Source: Streptomyces tauricus (GTDB lineage: Bacteria; Actinomycetota; Actinomycetes; Streptomycetales; Streptomycetaceae). Taken from it: a stretch of 64,000 nt of DNA. A program made the position numbers and the translations under genes. Below, piece by piece: positions 1 to 6,643 of the stretch (positions are counted from its first letter, which is position 1; every line of letters begins with the position of its first letter). The notes beneath the pieces are model-generated. The model had not been told where the DNA came from and did not search any database. It saw only the letters and a list, made by a program, of their open reading frames with translations. The stretch lies in assembly GCF_014650955.1 (NCBI RefSeq), contig NZ_BMVY01000031.1, positions 41,737-105,736 of the forward strand. Reading direction: 5' to 3'.

Positions 1-1
1 C

Positions 2-988
2 CCGGACGGCGGGCACGGCCCCGGGCGGCTCGACCCCGCCGTGATCCGGTCCGTCGTACCGTGGGGCCGCACCAGCACCATGCCCCCGGTGCGGCCGGGA
101 GTGCGGGGATCAGCGTCTAGCGGTGACGCCTTCGGCGCCATGAACATCTCACGCCCCGCCACCGCGCCGGTCCTCGCCGAGATCCTCGTCCACGAGTTCC
201 AGCACAGCAAACTCGCCGCCCTCCTCCACCTCTTCCCGCTGGTGGAGGACGACCGGGAGGAGCGTTACTACGCGCCCTGGCGGCCCGACCCGCGCCACCT
301 CACCGGTCTGCTGCACGGCGTCTACGCGTTCACCGGCGTCAGCGGGTTCTGGCGGGACCGCATGGCGGACGCCGAGCACGAGGAGCAGGCAGCGGTCGCC
401 GCCTACCACTTCGCCCTGCGGCGCACGCAGACCCGCCTGGTCGTGCGCACGCTGCAGCTGAGCGGCCGGCTCACCGCTCCCGGCCGCAGGATCGTCACGG
501 GTCTCGCCCGGACCCTCGACGGCTGGCTGCGCGAACCCGTGGACCCGGCGGCCCGGGCGCGCGCCCGTACCGCGGCCATGCTGCACCGCACCGAATGGCG
601 GCTGCGCAACGTCGTGCCGCCCCGCGAGGGATCGCCCCCCGAGGCACCGTCCCCCGAGGGCGGGGAGGCGCAGGAGGGTGGGGCCGCGTGGCGCAGGGGG
701 AGCGGGGCGGAGACGTCCCGCTTCCGTACGGACCGTGATCCCTGGCCCGACCTGCGCACCCACGCCTTCGCCGCCCGGCCGCGCGTGCCCCGCACCGCCG
801 ACGAGCACCTCGCCGCCGGGGACCCGGCTGCCGCGATGGCCGCGTACGCCCAGGCCCTGGCCCTTGACCCGGCCGACCCGCACGTTCTCGCCGGCTGGAT
901 CGTCGCCCGCGCCGCCCTCGAACCGGGCCGCTCCGGGCGCCGGATGCTGGCCCGCCCGGAACTCCTCCAGCCGCTGCCCAGCGGCTGA
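2..988 (+). CDS. HExxH-motif peptide-modification-type protein (5' truncated by window edge)
   Basis: The frame is open from base 2 and no convincing start is visible, so the gene begins before the window. The visible part carries an HExxH motif (EILVHEFQHSKL, near bases 180-215) inside a helical segment. It is followed by an Arg/Ala-rich helical region and a C-terminal TPR-like unit (AGDPAAAMAAYAQALALDPADPH). This pattern fits the HEXXH-motif putative peptide modification proteins of actinomycetes. Some of these are proposed alpha-ketoglutarate-dependent peptide beta-hydroxylases, and some are fused or linked to radical SAM proteins in FxSxx-COOH RiPP-like loci. The substrate and any N-terminal domain lie outside the window. 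The next genes (NAD-kinase-like, SPFH) run on the opposite strand, so this gene ends its own transcript. The family call is fair; the reaction is inferred. Confidence 0.7.
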   Translation, partial: PDGGHGPGRLDPAVIRSVVPWGRTSTMPPVRPGVRGSASSGDAFGAMNISRPATAPVLAEILVHEFQHSKLAALLHLFPLVEDDREERYYAPWRPDPRHLTGLLHGVYAFTGVSGFWRDRMADAEHEEQAAVAAYHFALRRTQTRLVVRTLQLSGRLTAPGRRIVTGLARTLDGWLREPVDPAARARARTAAMLHRTEWRLRNVVPPREGSPPEAPSPEGGEAQEGGAAWRRGSGAETSRFRTDRDPWPDLRTHAFAARPRVPRTADEHLAAGDPAAAMAAYAQALALDPADPHVLAGWIVARAALEPGRSGRRMLARPELLQPLPSG

Positions 989-1046
989 GCGGTGCGGTGC
1001 GGGGAGCGGCCGGGTGAGGTGCGCGGCCGAGTGGGGCGAGTCGTGC

Positions 1047-2042
1047 TCAGCCCACCAACCGCAGCCGTCGCCCGCACACCCCCACCCGCACCGACTGCCC
1101 CCACGTCAGTTCCAGTGCGTCCCCCTCCATCCCGTCCCCGAACGCGATCAGGCGTTCGGATTCGGCGGTGAGGGTGAGGTGGGAGGTGGCCGACAGCTGG
1201 CCCGCCACCTGTGATGTGCCGGTCGTCGGGGACGGCCAGGCCTCGCGGACGCACCACACCAGGCGGTCCTCCGTGGGGCGGGGGAGGGGCAGGGGGTTGC
1301 CCCTCTCCTGCCACACCGACCTGATCCACCCCGTCGCCCCCGTCCCCGTGCCCACCAGCACCCCGGAGGAGGCCTGCGCCTCGACGACACCTGCGCCACT
1401 CGTGAGGGCCCCGCCTCCCTCGACGACACCTGCGCCACCCGTGGAAGCCCCGCCTCCCTCCATGACGCCCCCGTCACCCGTGGAGGCACCGCCTCCCTCG
1501 ACGCCCAGGCGGTACCGGGCCGTCTGGTGGCCGGCCGCGCCCAGGTAGATCTCGTTCAGGGCGAGCAGTCGCTGCGTGTCGTCGGCCACCGCCTCCACCA
1601 TGGTGAGTTCGTCCACCCCCGTTCCGGTGGCCAGCGCCGCGGGCAGCAGCCTGGCCGCGTCCCCCGGGCGGTGGCGCACCAGGACGCCGGGGTTGCGGCC
1701 GGGGTCCGCGTCGATGCCCACCACGGGCTGCCCGGTCAGGTACTTGGCGGCGTTCGCCACCAGGCCGTCCTGGCCGACCACGACCACCACGTCCTCCGGT
1801 GCGAACAGGAAGCGGTCCAGATCGCCCCGCTCCACCCGGCTCTGACGCCATGTCAGGGGGATCGCGGAGGTCACGTCCGTCAGCGCGCGCCGGGTGCGGC
1901 GGTGGCGTTCGGCGACCTCCTCGATGTCCCGGCCCCGGGAGGACAGGAAGAAGGCGGCCTGTCCGTGCGTGCCGTGGTGGGCCACCAACTCCTCGTACTC
2001 CGTGGTGCGGTGGACCAGCACGATCCGTGGGGCGAGGCTCAT
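1047..2042 (-). CDS. NAD-kinase-like (ATP-NAD/diacylglycerol kinase fold) protein
   Basis: The 331-residue product has the outline of an NAD kinase. The C-terminal half contains the family's signature GVLVGTGTGATGW (nucleotide-binding GTGxTG loop), preceded by an NE motif (LLALNEIYLG). The N-terminal half is Rossmann-like. The usual GGDGT motif appears as GQDGL (VVVVGQDGLVANA): the Asp is kept but the second Gly and the Thr are lost, so activity on NAD is not assured. Between the NE motif and the GTGxTG loop sits a low-complexity insertion made of three 13-residue repeats rich in Gly/Ala/Val. The start ATG overlaps the stop of the upstream SPFH gene by ATGA, so the two are translationally coupled and probably work together. 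It could also be a non-catalytic or lipid-kinase-like member of the fold. Confidence 0.75.
   Translation of the reverse strand: MSLAPRIVLVHRTTEYEELVAHHGTHGQAAFFLSSRGRDIEEVAERHRRTRRALTDVTSAIPLTWRQSRVERGDLDRFLFAPEDVVVVVGQDGLVANAAKYLTGQPVVGIDADPGRNPGVLVRHRPGDAARLLPAALATGTGVDELTMVEAVADDTQRLLALNEIYLGAAGHQTARYRLGVEGGGASTGDGGVMEGGGASTGGAGVVEGGGALTSGAGVVEAQASSGVLVGTGTGATGWIRSVWQERGNPLPLPRPTEDRLVWCVREAWPSPTTGTSQVAGQLSATSHLTLTAESERLIAFGDGMEGDALELTWGQSVRVGVCGRRLRLVG
1383..1499. repeat. In-frame 39-bp tandem repeat, three copies
   Basis: Three adjacent 39-bp units (1383-1421, 1422-1460, 1461-1499) lie inside the NAD-kinase-like gene. Each encodes 13 residues of the type VVEGGGALTSGAG. The units differ by only a few bases, so the expansion looks recent or kept homogeneous. 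The length is a multiple of three, so copy-number change would keep the frame. Confidence 0.9.
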
Positions 2043-3175
2043 GTCCCGTCCCGGACACCCAGTTTGGTCAGCAGGCCGGTCAGCACGTCAGGCGAGATGG
2101 TCACGCTGTCGATGCTCGGCAGGTTCTCCGCGAGCCGCGACCCGGTCAGGGCGTGCAACGTGCTGACGTCGACGTCGGCGTGCACCCGCAGCCAGGCGGC
2201 CTGGGCCTGCGCCCGCGCCTCCCCGACCTCGCGCGCGGCCTCCGCCTCCGCCCGTGCGAGCCGCACGGCACGGTTCGCCTCGGCGTCCGCGAGCCGTACC
2301 GTCCGCTCGGCCTCCGCCTTGGCGAGCCGCTCGGTCCGCCTGGCCTCGGCGTCCGCCAGCTGCACGGACCGTTCGGCCTCCGCCCCGGCCAGCTTCACCG
2401 TGCGGGCCGCCTCGGCCTCGGCGCGTACCCCGTCCGCCGCCGCGTTCTCCTCCGCCTCGCGGCGCGTGTTCGTACCGCGCTGCTCTACCAACTGCTCCTC
2501 GCGCCGCGCGAGTTCGATCTGGCTCGCCAGTTCGTTCTCGGCGATCGCCCGCTCCCGCTCGACGGCCACGGCCCGCCGCTGGTACGTCGCCCGGTCCGCC
2601 TCCTCCTGGATCTGCTCGCGGGCCGGTGTGCGCAGGGCCCGCTCCACCTCCGGCTCCGGACGCAGCGCCACCACGCGTACGGCGACCACCTCGATGCCGG
2701 TCGCCGGCAGCCGCTGCTCCGCGCCCAGTCCCGCCGCGACCCGCTCCCGTACCGCCGCCACGCCGTCGACCAGCGCCGACGCCAGGGTCGTACGGGCCAG
2801 TACGTCCAGTGCGTGCTGCTGGGCCGACTCGGTCAGCAGGGTGCCCAGCTGCTCCAAGGGCGCGCCCCGCCAGACCCCGGTGTCGGGGTCGATGGAGAAG
2901 TCCAGGCGCGCGGAGGCCAGCGCCGGGTCGCTGACCCGGTAGGTGACGGTCGCCTGCACCGCGACGTCCTGGAAGTCGGACGTACGGGCGTGGAACGTCA
3001 TCGCCAACTCGCGGTCGTCCACCGGTACTTCGGACAGCGCGGCGCTCAGCGCGCGGTACCAGAAGCTGAGTCCGGGGCCGTCGTGCAGCAGTTCTGTGCC
3101 GCGGTGGTGCCGGATGTGCGCCGTCGGCGCGCCGCGCAGGTGGCGCCAGCCCAGGCGCCGGGTGATGTCGGCCAT
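2039..3175 (-). CDS. SPFH (band 7 / stomatin-like) domain protein
   Basis: A 378-residue protein with an N-terminal SPFH/band-7 domain (about residues 5-190, including VAVQATVTYRVSD and the beta-alpha region IEVVAVRVVALRPEPEVERAL). A long charged coiled coil follows (about 180-330) and then a short C-terminal tail. No clear transmembrane helix is visible at the N-terminus, unlike many stomatins, so membrane association would be peripheral or through oligomerisation. Residues 259-313 are five consecutive 11-residue repeats of the form TVRLADAEANR, typical of hendecad coiled coils that build ring or cage assemblies. It is the first gene of a two-gene operon with the NAD-kinase-like gene (ATGA overlap) and is divergent from arcA. 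The SPFH call is firm; the partner process is unknown. Confidence 0.85.
   Translation of the reverse strand: MADITRRLGWRHLRGAPTAHIRHHRGTELLHDGPGLSFWYRALSAALSEVPVDDRELAMTFHARTSDFQDVAVQATVTYRVSDPALASARLDFSIDPDTGVWRGAPLEQLGTLLTESAQQHALDVLARTTLASALVDGVAAVRERVAAGLGAEQRLPATGIEVVAVRVVALRPEPEVERALRTPAREQIQEEADRATYQRRAVAVERERAIAENELASQIELARREEQLVEQRGTNTRREAEENAAADGVRAEAEAARTVKLAGAEAERSVQLADAEARRTERLAKAEAERTVRLADAEANRAVRLARAEAEAAREVGEARAQAQAAWLRVHADVDVSTLHALTGSRLAENLPSIDSVTISPDVLTGLLTKLGVRDGT
2237..2401. repeat. 33-bp tandem repeats encoding five 11-residue coiled-coil units
   Basis: Five 33-bp units in the SPFH gene encode successive 11-mers of the pattern (T/S/A)V(R/Q/K)LA(D/G/K/R)AEA(E/N/R)R. The constant 11-residue period indicates a hendecad coiled coil. 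Confidence 0.8.
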
Positions 3176-3230
3176 CGGATTCCCTCGTTCCCCCTCGTTT
3201 GTCGTCTGTTCGACGATAACCAGTTCGCCT

Positions 3231-3256
3231 CTTTATAGTCAAGAGGACTATTAAAG
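3231..3256. promoter_or_regulatory. Candidate operator/promoter between SPFH operon and arcA
   Basis: An AT-rich inverted repeat in otherwise GC-rich DNA. The arms ATAGTC and GACTAT flank a 5-bp spacer, and the symmetry extends to CTTTATAGTC / GACTATTAAAG with one bulged base. It lies 56 bp upstream of the SPFH start and about 97 bp upstream of arcA, so a regulator bound here could control both divergent promoters. The regulator is unknown. Confidence 0.5.
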
Positions 3257-3352
3257 AAGGGGTGGGGGTGGTGAGGGCGTGAAAGCGAACGAGTGGGCGA
3301 AGAAACCGCCGAGCGGTGGGTCAAGCGGCCCCGGGGTGGTCAGGATGGAGTC

Positions 3353-4585
3353 ATGGGATTCCACGTCGACTCCGAAGCCGGGCGGCTGCGCCGCGTCATC
3401 CTCCACCGGCCGGATCTTGAGCTCAAAAGGCTCACCCCCAGCAACAAGGACGCCCTCCTCTTCGACGACGTGCTGTGGGTGCGCAGGGCGCGCGCGGAGC
3501 ACGACGGGTTCGCGGACGTCCTGCGCGACCGCGGCGTCACCGTCCACCTCTTCGGAGACCTGCTGACCGAGGCCATGGCCATCCCGGAGGCCCGGTCGCT
3601 CGTACTGGACAGGGTCTTCGACGAGAAGGAGTACGGGCCGCTCGCCACGGACCACCTACGGGCCGCGTTCGAGGGTCTGCCCGCGGGCGAGCTGGCCGAG
3701 GCGCTGGTCGGCGGGATGACCAAGCGGGAGTTCCTGGAGGCGCACCCCGAGCCGACGTCCGTGCGCTTCCACGTCATGGACCTCGACGACTTCCTCCTCG
3801 GGCCGCTGCCCAACCACCTCTTCACCCGCGACACCTCCGCCTGGATCTACGACGGCGTCTCCATCAACGCCATGCGCTGGCCCGCGCGCAGACGCGAGAC
3901 CGTGCACTTCGAGGCGATCTACCGGCACCATCCGCTGTTCCGTGCGGAGACCTTCCATGTGTGGTCCGAGGGGCAGGCCGACTACCCGTCCACCATCGAG
4001 GGCGGCGACGTACTGGTCATCGGCAACGGCGCCGTGCTCATCGGCATGAGCGAACGGACGACACCCCAGGCCGTGGAGATGCTCGCGCACAAGCTCTTCG
4101 CCACCGGCTCGGCGCAGTCCATCGTGGCGCTCGACATGCCCAAGAGGCGGGCCCTGATGCACCTCGACACGGTGATGACGATGGTCGACGGCGACACCTT
4201 CACCCAGTACGGGGGGCTCGGCATGCTCCGCTCGTACACCATCGAACCGGGCGTCGGCGACAAGGAGCTGAAGGTCACCGACCATCCGCCGGAGCACATG
4301 CACCGCGCGATCGCCGCCGCGCTCGGGCTGAGCCGGATCCGGGTGCTGACCGCCACCCAGGACGTGCACGCCGCCGAGCGCGAGCAGTGGGACGACGGCT
4401 GCAACGTCCTCGCGGTCGAGCCGGGCGTCGTCGTCGCCTACGAGCGCAACCAGACCACCAACACCCATCTGCGCAAGCAGGGCATCGAGGTGATCGAGAT
4501 CCCGGGCAGCGAACTGGGACGGGGGAGGGGCGGCCCGCGCTGTATGAGCTGCCCGGTCCAGCGGGACGCCGTGCCCGCGGGCTGA
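3353..4585 (+). CDS. arcA: Arginine deiminase
   Basis: Hydrolyses L-arginine to citrulline and ammonia, the first step of the arginine deiminase pathway. From ATG 3353 the product is 410 residues, the normal family length. An upstream in-frame start at 3293 would add 20 unlike residues, and the family-typical beginning MGFHVDSEAGRLRRVILHRP supports 3353. Guanidine-group motifs are visible: FTRDTS, EGGDVLVIGNGAVLIGMSERT, the His motif in LMHLDTVMTMVD, and the C-terminal loop GRGGPRCMSCP with the catalytic Cys at about residue 397. The ornithine carbamoyltransferase gene lies 170 bp downstream on the same strand, a partial arc cluster. No carbamate kinase or arginine/ornithine antiporter is nearby, so the ATP-yielding branch would need a distant arcC. 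Confidence 0.95.
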   Translation: MGFHVDSEAGRLRRVILHRPDLELKRLTPSNKDALLFDDVLWVRRARAEHDGFADVLRDRGVTVHLFGDLLTEAMAIPEARSLVLDRVFDEKEYGPLATDHLRAAFEGLPAGELAEALVGGMTKREFLEAHPEPTSVRFHVMDLDDFLLGPLPNHLFTRDTSAWIYDGVSINAMRWPARRRETVHFEAIYRHHPLFRAETFHVWSEGQADYPSTIEGGDVLVIGNGAVLIGMSERTTPQAVEMLAHKLFATGSAQSIVALDMPKRRALMHLDTVMTMVDGDTFTQYGGLGMLRSYTIEPGVGDKELKVTDHPPEHMHRAIAAALGLSRIRVLTATQDVHAAEREQWDDGCNVLAVEPGVVVAYERNQTTNTHLRKQGIEVIEIPGSELGRGRGGPRCMSCPVQRDAVPAG

Positions 4586-4592
4586 CCGGCCC

Positions 4593-4653
4593 GGACGGAA
4601 GCGGGGGGCGGACGGAAGCGGGGTCGGACGGAGGGGGGCGGACGGAACGGGGG
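4593..4653. repeat. Degenerate tandem repeat in arcA-argF intergenic region
   Basis: About four imperfect 15-17-bp units of the type CGGACGGAAGCGGGG follow the arcA stop. Further on, CGTATAGAA occurs twice, 21 bp apart (about 4687 and 4708). The second copy resembles a -10 element (TATAGAAT) for argF transcription. Seen directly; function inferred. Confidence 0.6.
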
Positions 4654-4755
4654 CACATGGAAGCGGGAGTCGTGCGGAAAAGGGGGCCGTATAGAAATGT
4701 GGGGCGTCGTATAGAATTCCAAGAGTCCCTGTTTACGTAACCCTGGAGCGCCCTC

Positions 4756-5763
4756 ATGGCGACAGTTTCGTACGCCCTCGCCGGCCGACACTTCCTGAAG
4801 GAGCTGGACTTCACTCAGGAGGAGTTCCGAGGCCTGATCGAGCTCGCCGCCGAGCTGAAGGCGGCGAAGAAGGCCGGGACGGAGACCCAGCACCTGCGGG
4901 GCCGGAACATCGCGCTGATCTTCGAGAAGACGTCGACACGCACGCGCTGCGCCTTCGAGGTCGCCGCCGCGGACCAGGGCGCGTCGACCACGTATCTCGA
5001 CCCGTCCGGTTCACAGATAGGGCACAAGGAGTCCGTGAAGGACACCGCGCGGGTACTCGGCCGGATGTTCCACGCGATCGAGTACCGGGGGGACAGCCAG
5101 GAGGGCGTCGAGGAGCTGGCGGCCCACGCCGGGGTGCCCGTCTACAACGGCCTCACCGACGTCTGGCACCCGACCCAGATGCTGGCCGACGTGCTCACGA
5201 TGGTCGAGCACTGCGACAAGCCGCTGAACGAGATCGCCTTCGCCTACCTGGGCGACGCCCGCCTCAACATGGGCAACTCCTACCTGGTCACCGCCGCCCT
5301 GCTCGGCATGGACGTACGGATCGTCGCGCCCAGGGACTACTGGCCGGCCGAGGAGGTCCTGGCGCAGGCACGGGAGCTCGCCGTGGGCAGCGGGGCGCGG
5401 ATCACGCTCACCGAGGAGGTCGCCGAGGGGGTCCTGGGCGTCGATTTCGTCGCCACGGACGTGTGGGTGTCGATGGGCGAGCCCAAGGAGGTCTGGGACG
5501 AGCGCATCGCCGACCTCGGCCCGTACGCCGTGACGATGGACGTCCTGCGGGCCACCGGCAACGCGGACGTCAAGTTCCTGCACTGCCTGCCCGCCTTTCA
5601 CGACCTGGGCACCAAGGTCGGCCGTGAGATCCACGAGCGGCACGGGCTGGACTGCCTGGAGGTCACCGACGAGGTCTTCGAGTCGGCCCACTCGGTCGTC
5701 TTCGACGAGGCGGAGAACCGGCTGCACACGATCAAGGCGGTCCTGGTGGCGACGCTGTCCTGA
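4756..5763 (+). CDS. argF: Ornithine carbamoyltransferase
   Basis: Catalyses carbamoyl phosphate + ornithine <-> citrulline + phosphate. Beside arcA it may run in the catabolic direction (arcB role), but by sequence alone the anabolic argF role cannot be excluded. The 335-residue product has the carbamoyl-phosphate motif STRTRCAF (near residues 57-64), the HPTQ motif in DVWHPTQMLAD, and the ornithine-binding motif HCLPAFHD near residue 275. All three are intact. The start has a good GGAG ribosome site about 8 bp upstream. Downstream is only a short gap before the convergent RsbW-like gene. Confidence 0.95.
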   Translation: MATVSYALAGRHFLKELDFTQEEFRGLIELAAELKAAKKAGTETQHLRGRNIALIFEKTSTRTRCAFEVAAADQGASTTYLDPSGSQIGHKESVKDTARVLGRMFHAIEYRGDSQEGVEELAAHAGVPVYNGLTDVWHPTQMLADVLTMVEHCDKPLNEIAFAYLGDARLNMGNSYLVTAALLGMDVRIVAPRDYWPAEEVLAQARELAVGSGARITLTEEVAEGVLGVDFVATDVWVSMGEPKEVWDERIADLGPYAVTMDVLRATGNADVKFLHCLPAFHDLGTKVGREIHERHGLDCLEVTDEVFESAHSVVFDEAENRLHTIKAVLVATLS

Positions 5764-5828
5764 ACCCCGTACCGGGCCCTGCCGTGAGCCTTGGGGCCTG
5801 GTCCCTGAGCTGTGAGTCCTGTGCCCTG

Positions 5829-6281
5829 TCAGGCGGGCCTGCGCTGGTGGGGTACGACCGGCAGCCGGAACCAGACCGCCTTGCCGGACTCCGTCGGGCG
5901 GTGGCCGCAGGATGAGCTGAGGGTGCGGATCAGCAGCAGCCCGCGGCCGTGCTCCTGCCAGGGGTCGGGCTCGCACGACGGATCGGGGATCGTGAGGTCG
6001 CCCGGCGGGGACGGGTCGGGGTCGTGCACCTCGACCTGGCATCCGGTGGGCAGCAGCTCCACGACCAGCTCTATGGGGGCGTCGCCTCTGGTGTGCTCCA
6101 CGGCGTTGGCCACCAGTTCGGCGGTGAGCAGTTCCGCCGTGTCGCAGTCTGCGGTCAGCTCGATCTCCGCCAGCGCGGTACGGACCAGTGCGCGGGCGAC
6201 GGGCACCGCCGCGACGGTGTGCGGCAGGGCGATGCGCCAGGAGGCTGGGGCGTGGGGCTCGTGCAAGGCGGATCCGTTCAT
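5829..6281 (-). CDS. RsbW-like ATP-binding protein (HATPase_c_2, anti-sigma/regulatory kinase-like)
   Basis: A 150-residue single-domain GHKL ATPase of the kind Streptomyces encodes in dozens of copies. The N-box is visible in TAELVANAVEHTR, and a G-box-like glycine motif in EHGRGLLLIRTL. The aspartate-containing segment (VEVHDPDPSPP) lies between them. Such proteins act as anti-sigma factors or as stand-alone serine kinases of anti-anti-sigma factors, but no partner gene is adjacent. An in-frame GTG at 6404 would add 41 residues. That extension has A/T-rich third positions unlike coding DNA here, so ATG 6281 is preferred. A 16-bp palindrome sits right against this start, which may mean regulation at initiation. 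Confidence 0.8.
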   Translation of the reverse strand: MNGSALHEPHAPASWRIALPHTVAAVPVARALVRTALAEIELTADCDTAELLTAELVANAVEHTRGDAPIELVVELLPTGCQVEVHDPDPSPPGDLTIPDPSCEPDPWQEHGRGLLLIRTLSSSCGHRPTESGKAVWFRLPVVPHQRRPA

Positions 6282-6283
6282 GG

Positions 6284-6299
6284 AGCAGGATGTCCTGCT
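6284..6299. promoter_or_regulatory. 16-bp palindrome abutting the RsbW-like start codon
   Basis: Arms AGCAGGA and TCCTGCT are separated by 2 bp, immediately upstream of the ATG on the minus strand. It could be an operator or an mRNA hairpin masking the ribosome site; no clear Shine-Dalgarno is visible otherwise. Confidence 0.5.
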
Positions 6300-6378
6300 T
6301 TCAACTTTAGGAATGGTACGTCGCATCCCGACAGAGGCGCTCGGTGGGCTTTTTTCAGGACGTTCGGCCCGGTTTCGG

Positions 6379-6446
6379 GCTGTCCATCCGGATGGGCCGT
6401 CCACCCGGATGGGCTGTCTGCCCGGATGAGCTGTCTACCCAGGGGA
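6379..6446. repeat. 17-bp tandem repeat, four copies
   Basis: Units at 6379, 6396, 6413 and 6430 follow the pattern GCTGTCCATCCGGATGG. The first three are close copies and the fourth has diverged in its second half. Confidence 0.85.
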
Positions 6447-6643
6447 ACGGTTCGGCCCCCGCGGACTGCTCCCGCCGTTACCGAGCTATCGAAGAGTCGT
6501 GACTCGGTGACCGGTGCGGGTGACCGGTCTCCTGCCCCCGGGCAGCCTCTTGCGCCCCCGCAGCCCCTTGCTCCCGGGACAGCGCGAGGCCGGGCACCTT
6601 GTCGCTCGGTGCCCGGCCTCGTACGGCTCTGCTCGGATCGTGG

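Larger units (their letters stand above)
6282..6643. other. 362-bp non-coding gap between RsbW-like gene and cysN
   Basis: Holds the palindrome at 6284, a run of four 17-bp tandem repeats at 6379-6446, and low-complexity GC-rich sequence after the cysN stop. No reading frame with coding-like codon use was seen. Confidence 0.7.

Noticed and set aside
4593..4755. ArgR/AhrC box upstream of argF
   Set aside because: The repeated CGTATAGAA lacks the TTGCATA-type half-sites expected for Streptomyces ArgR, so I call it only a promoter-like element.
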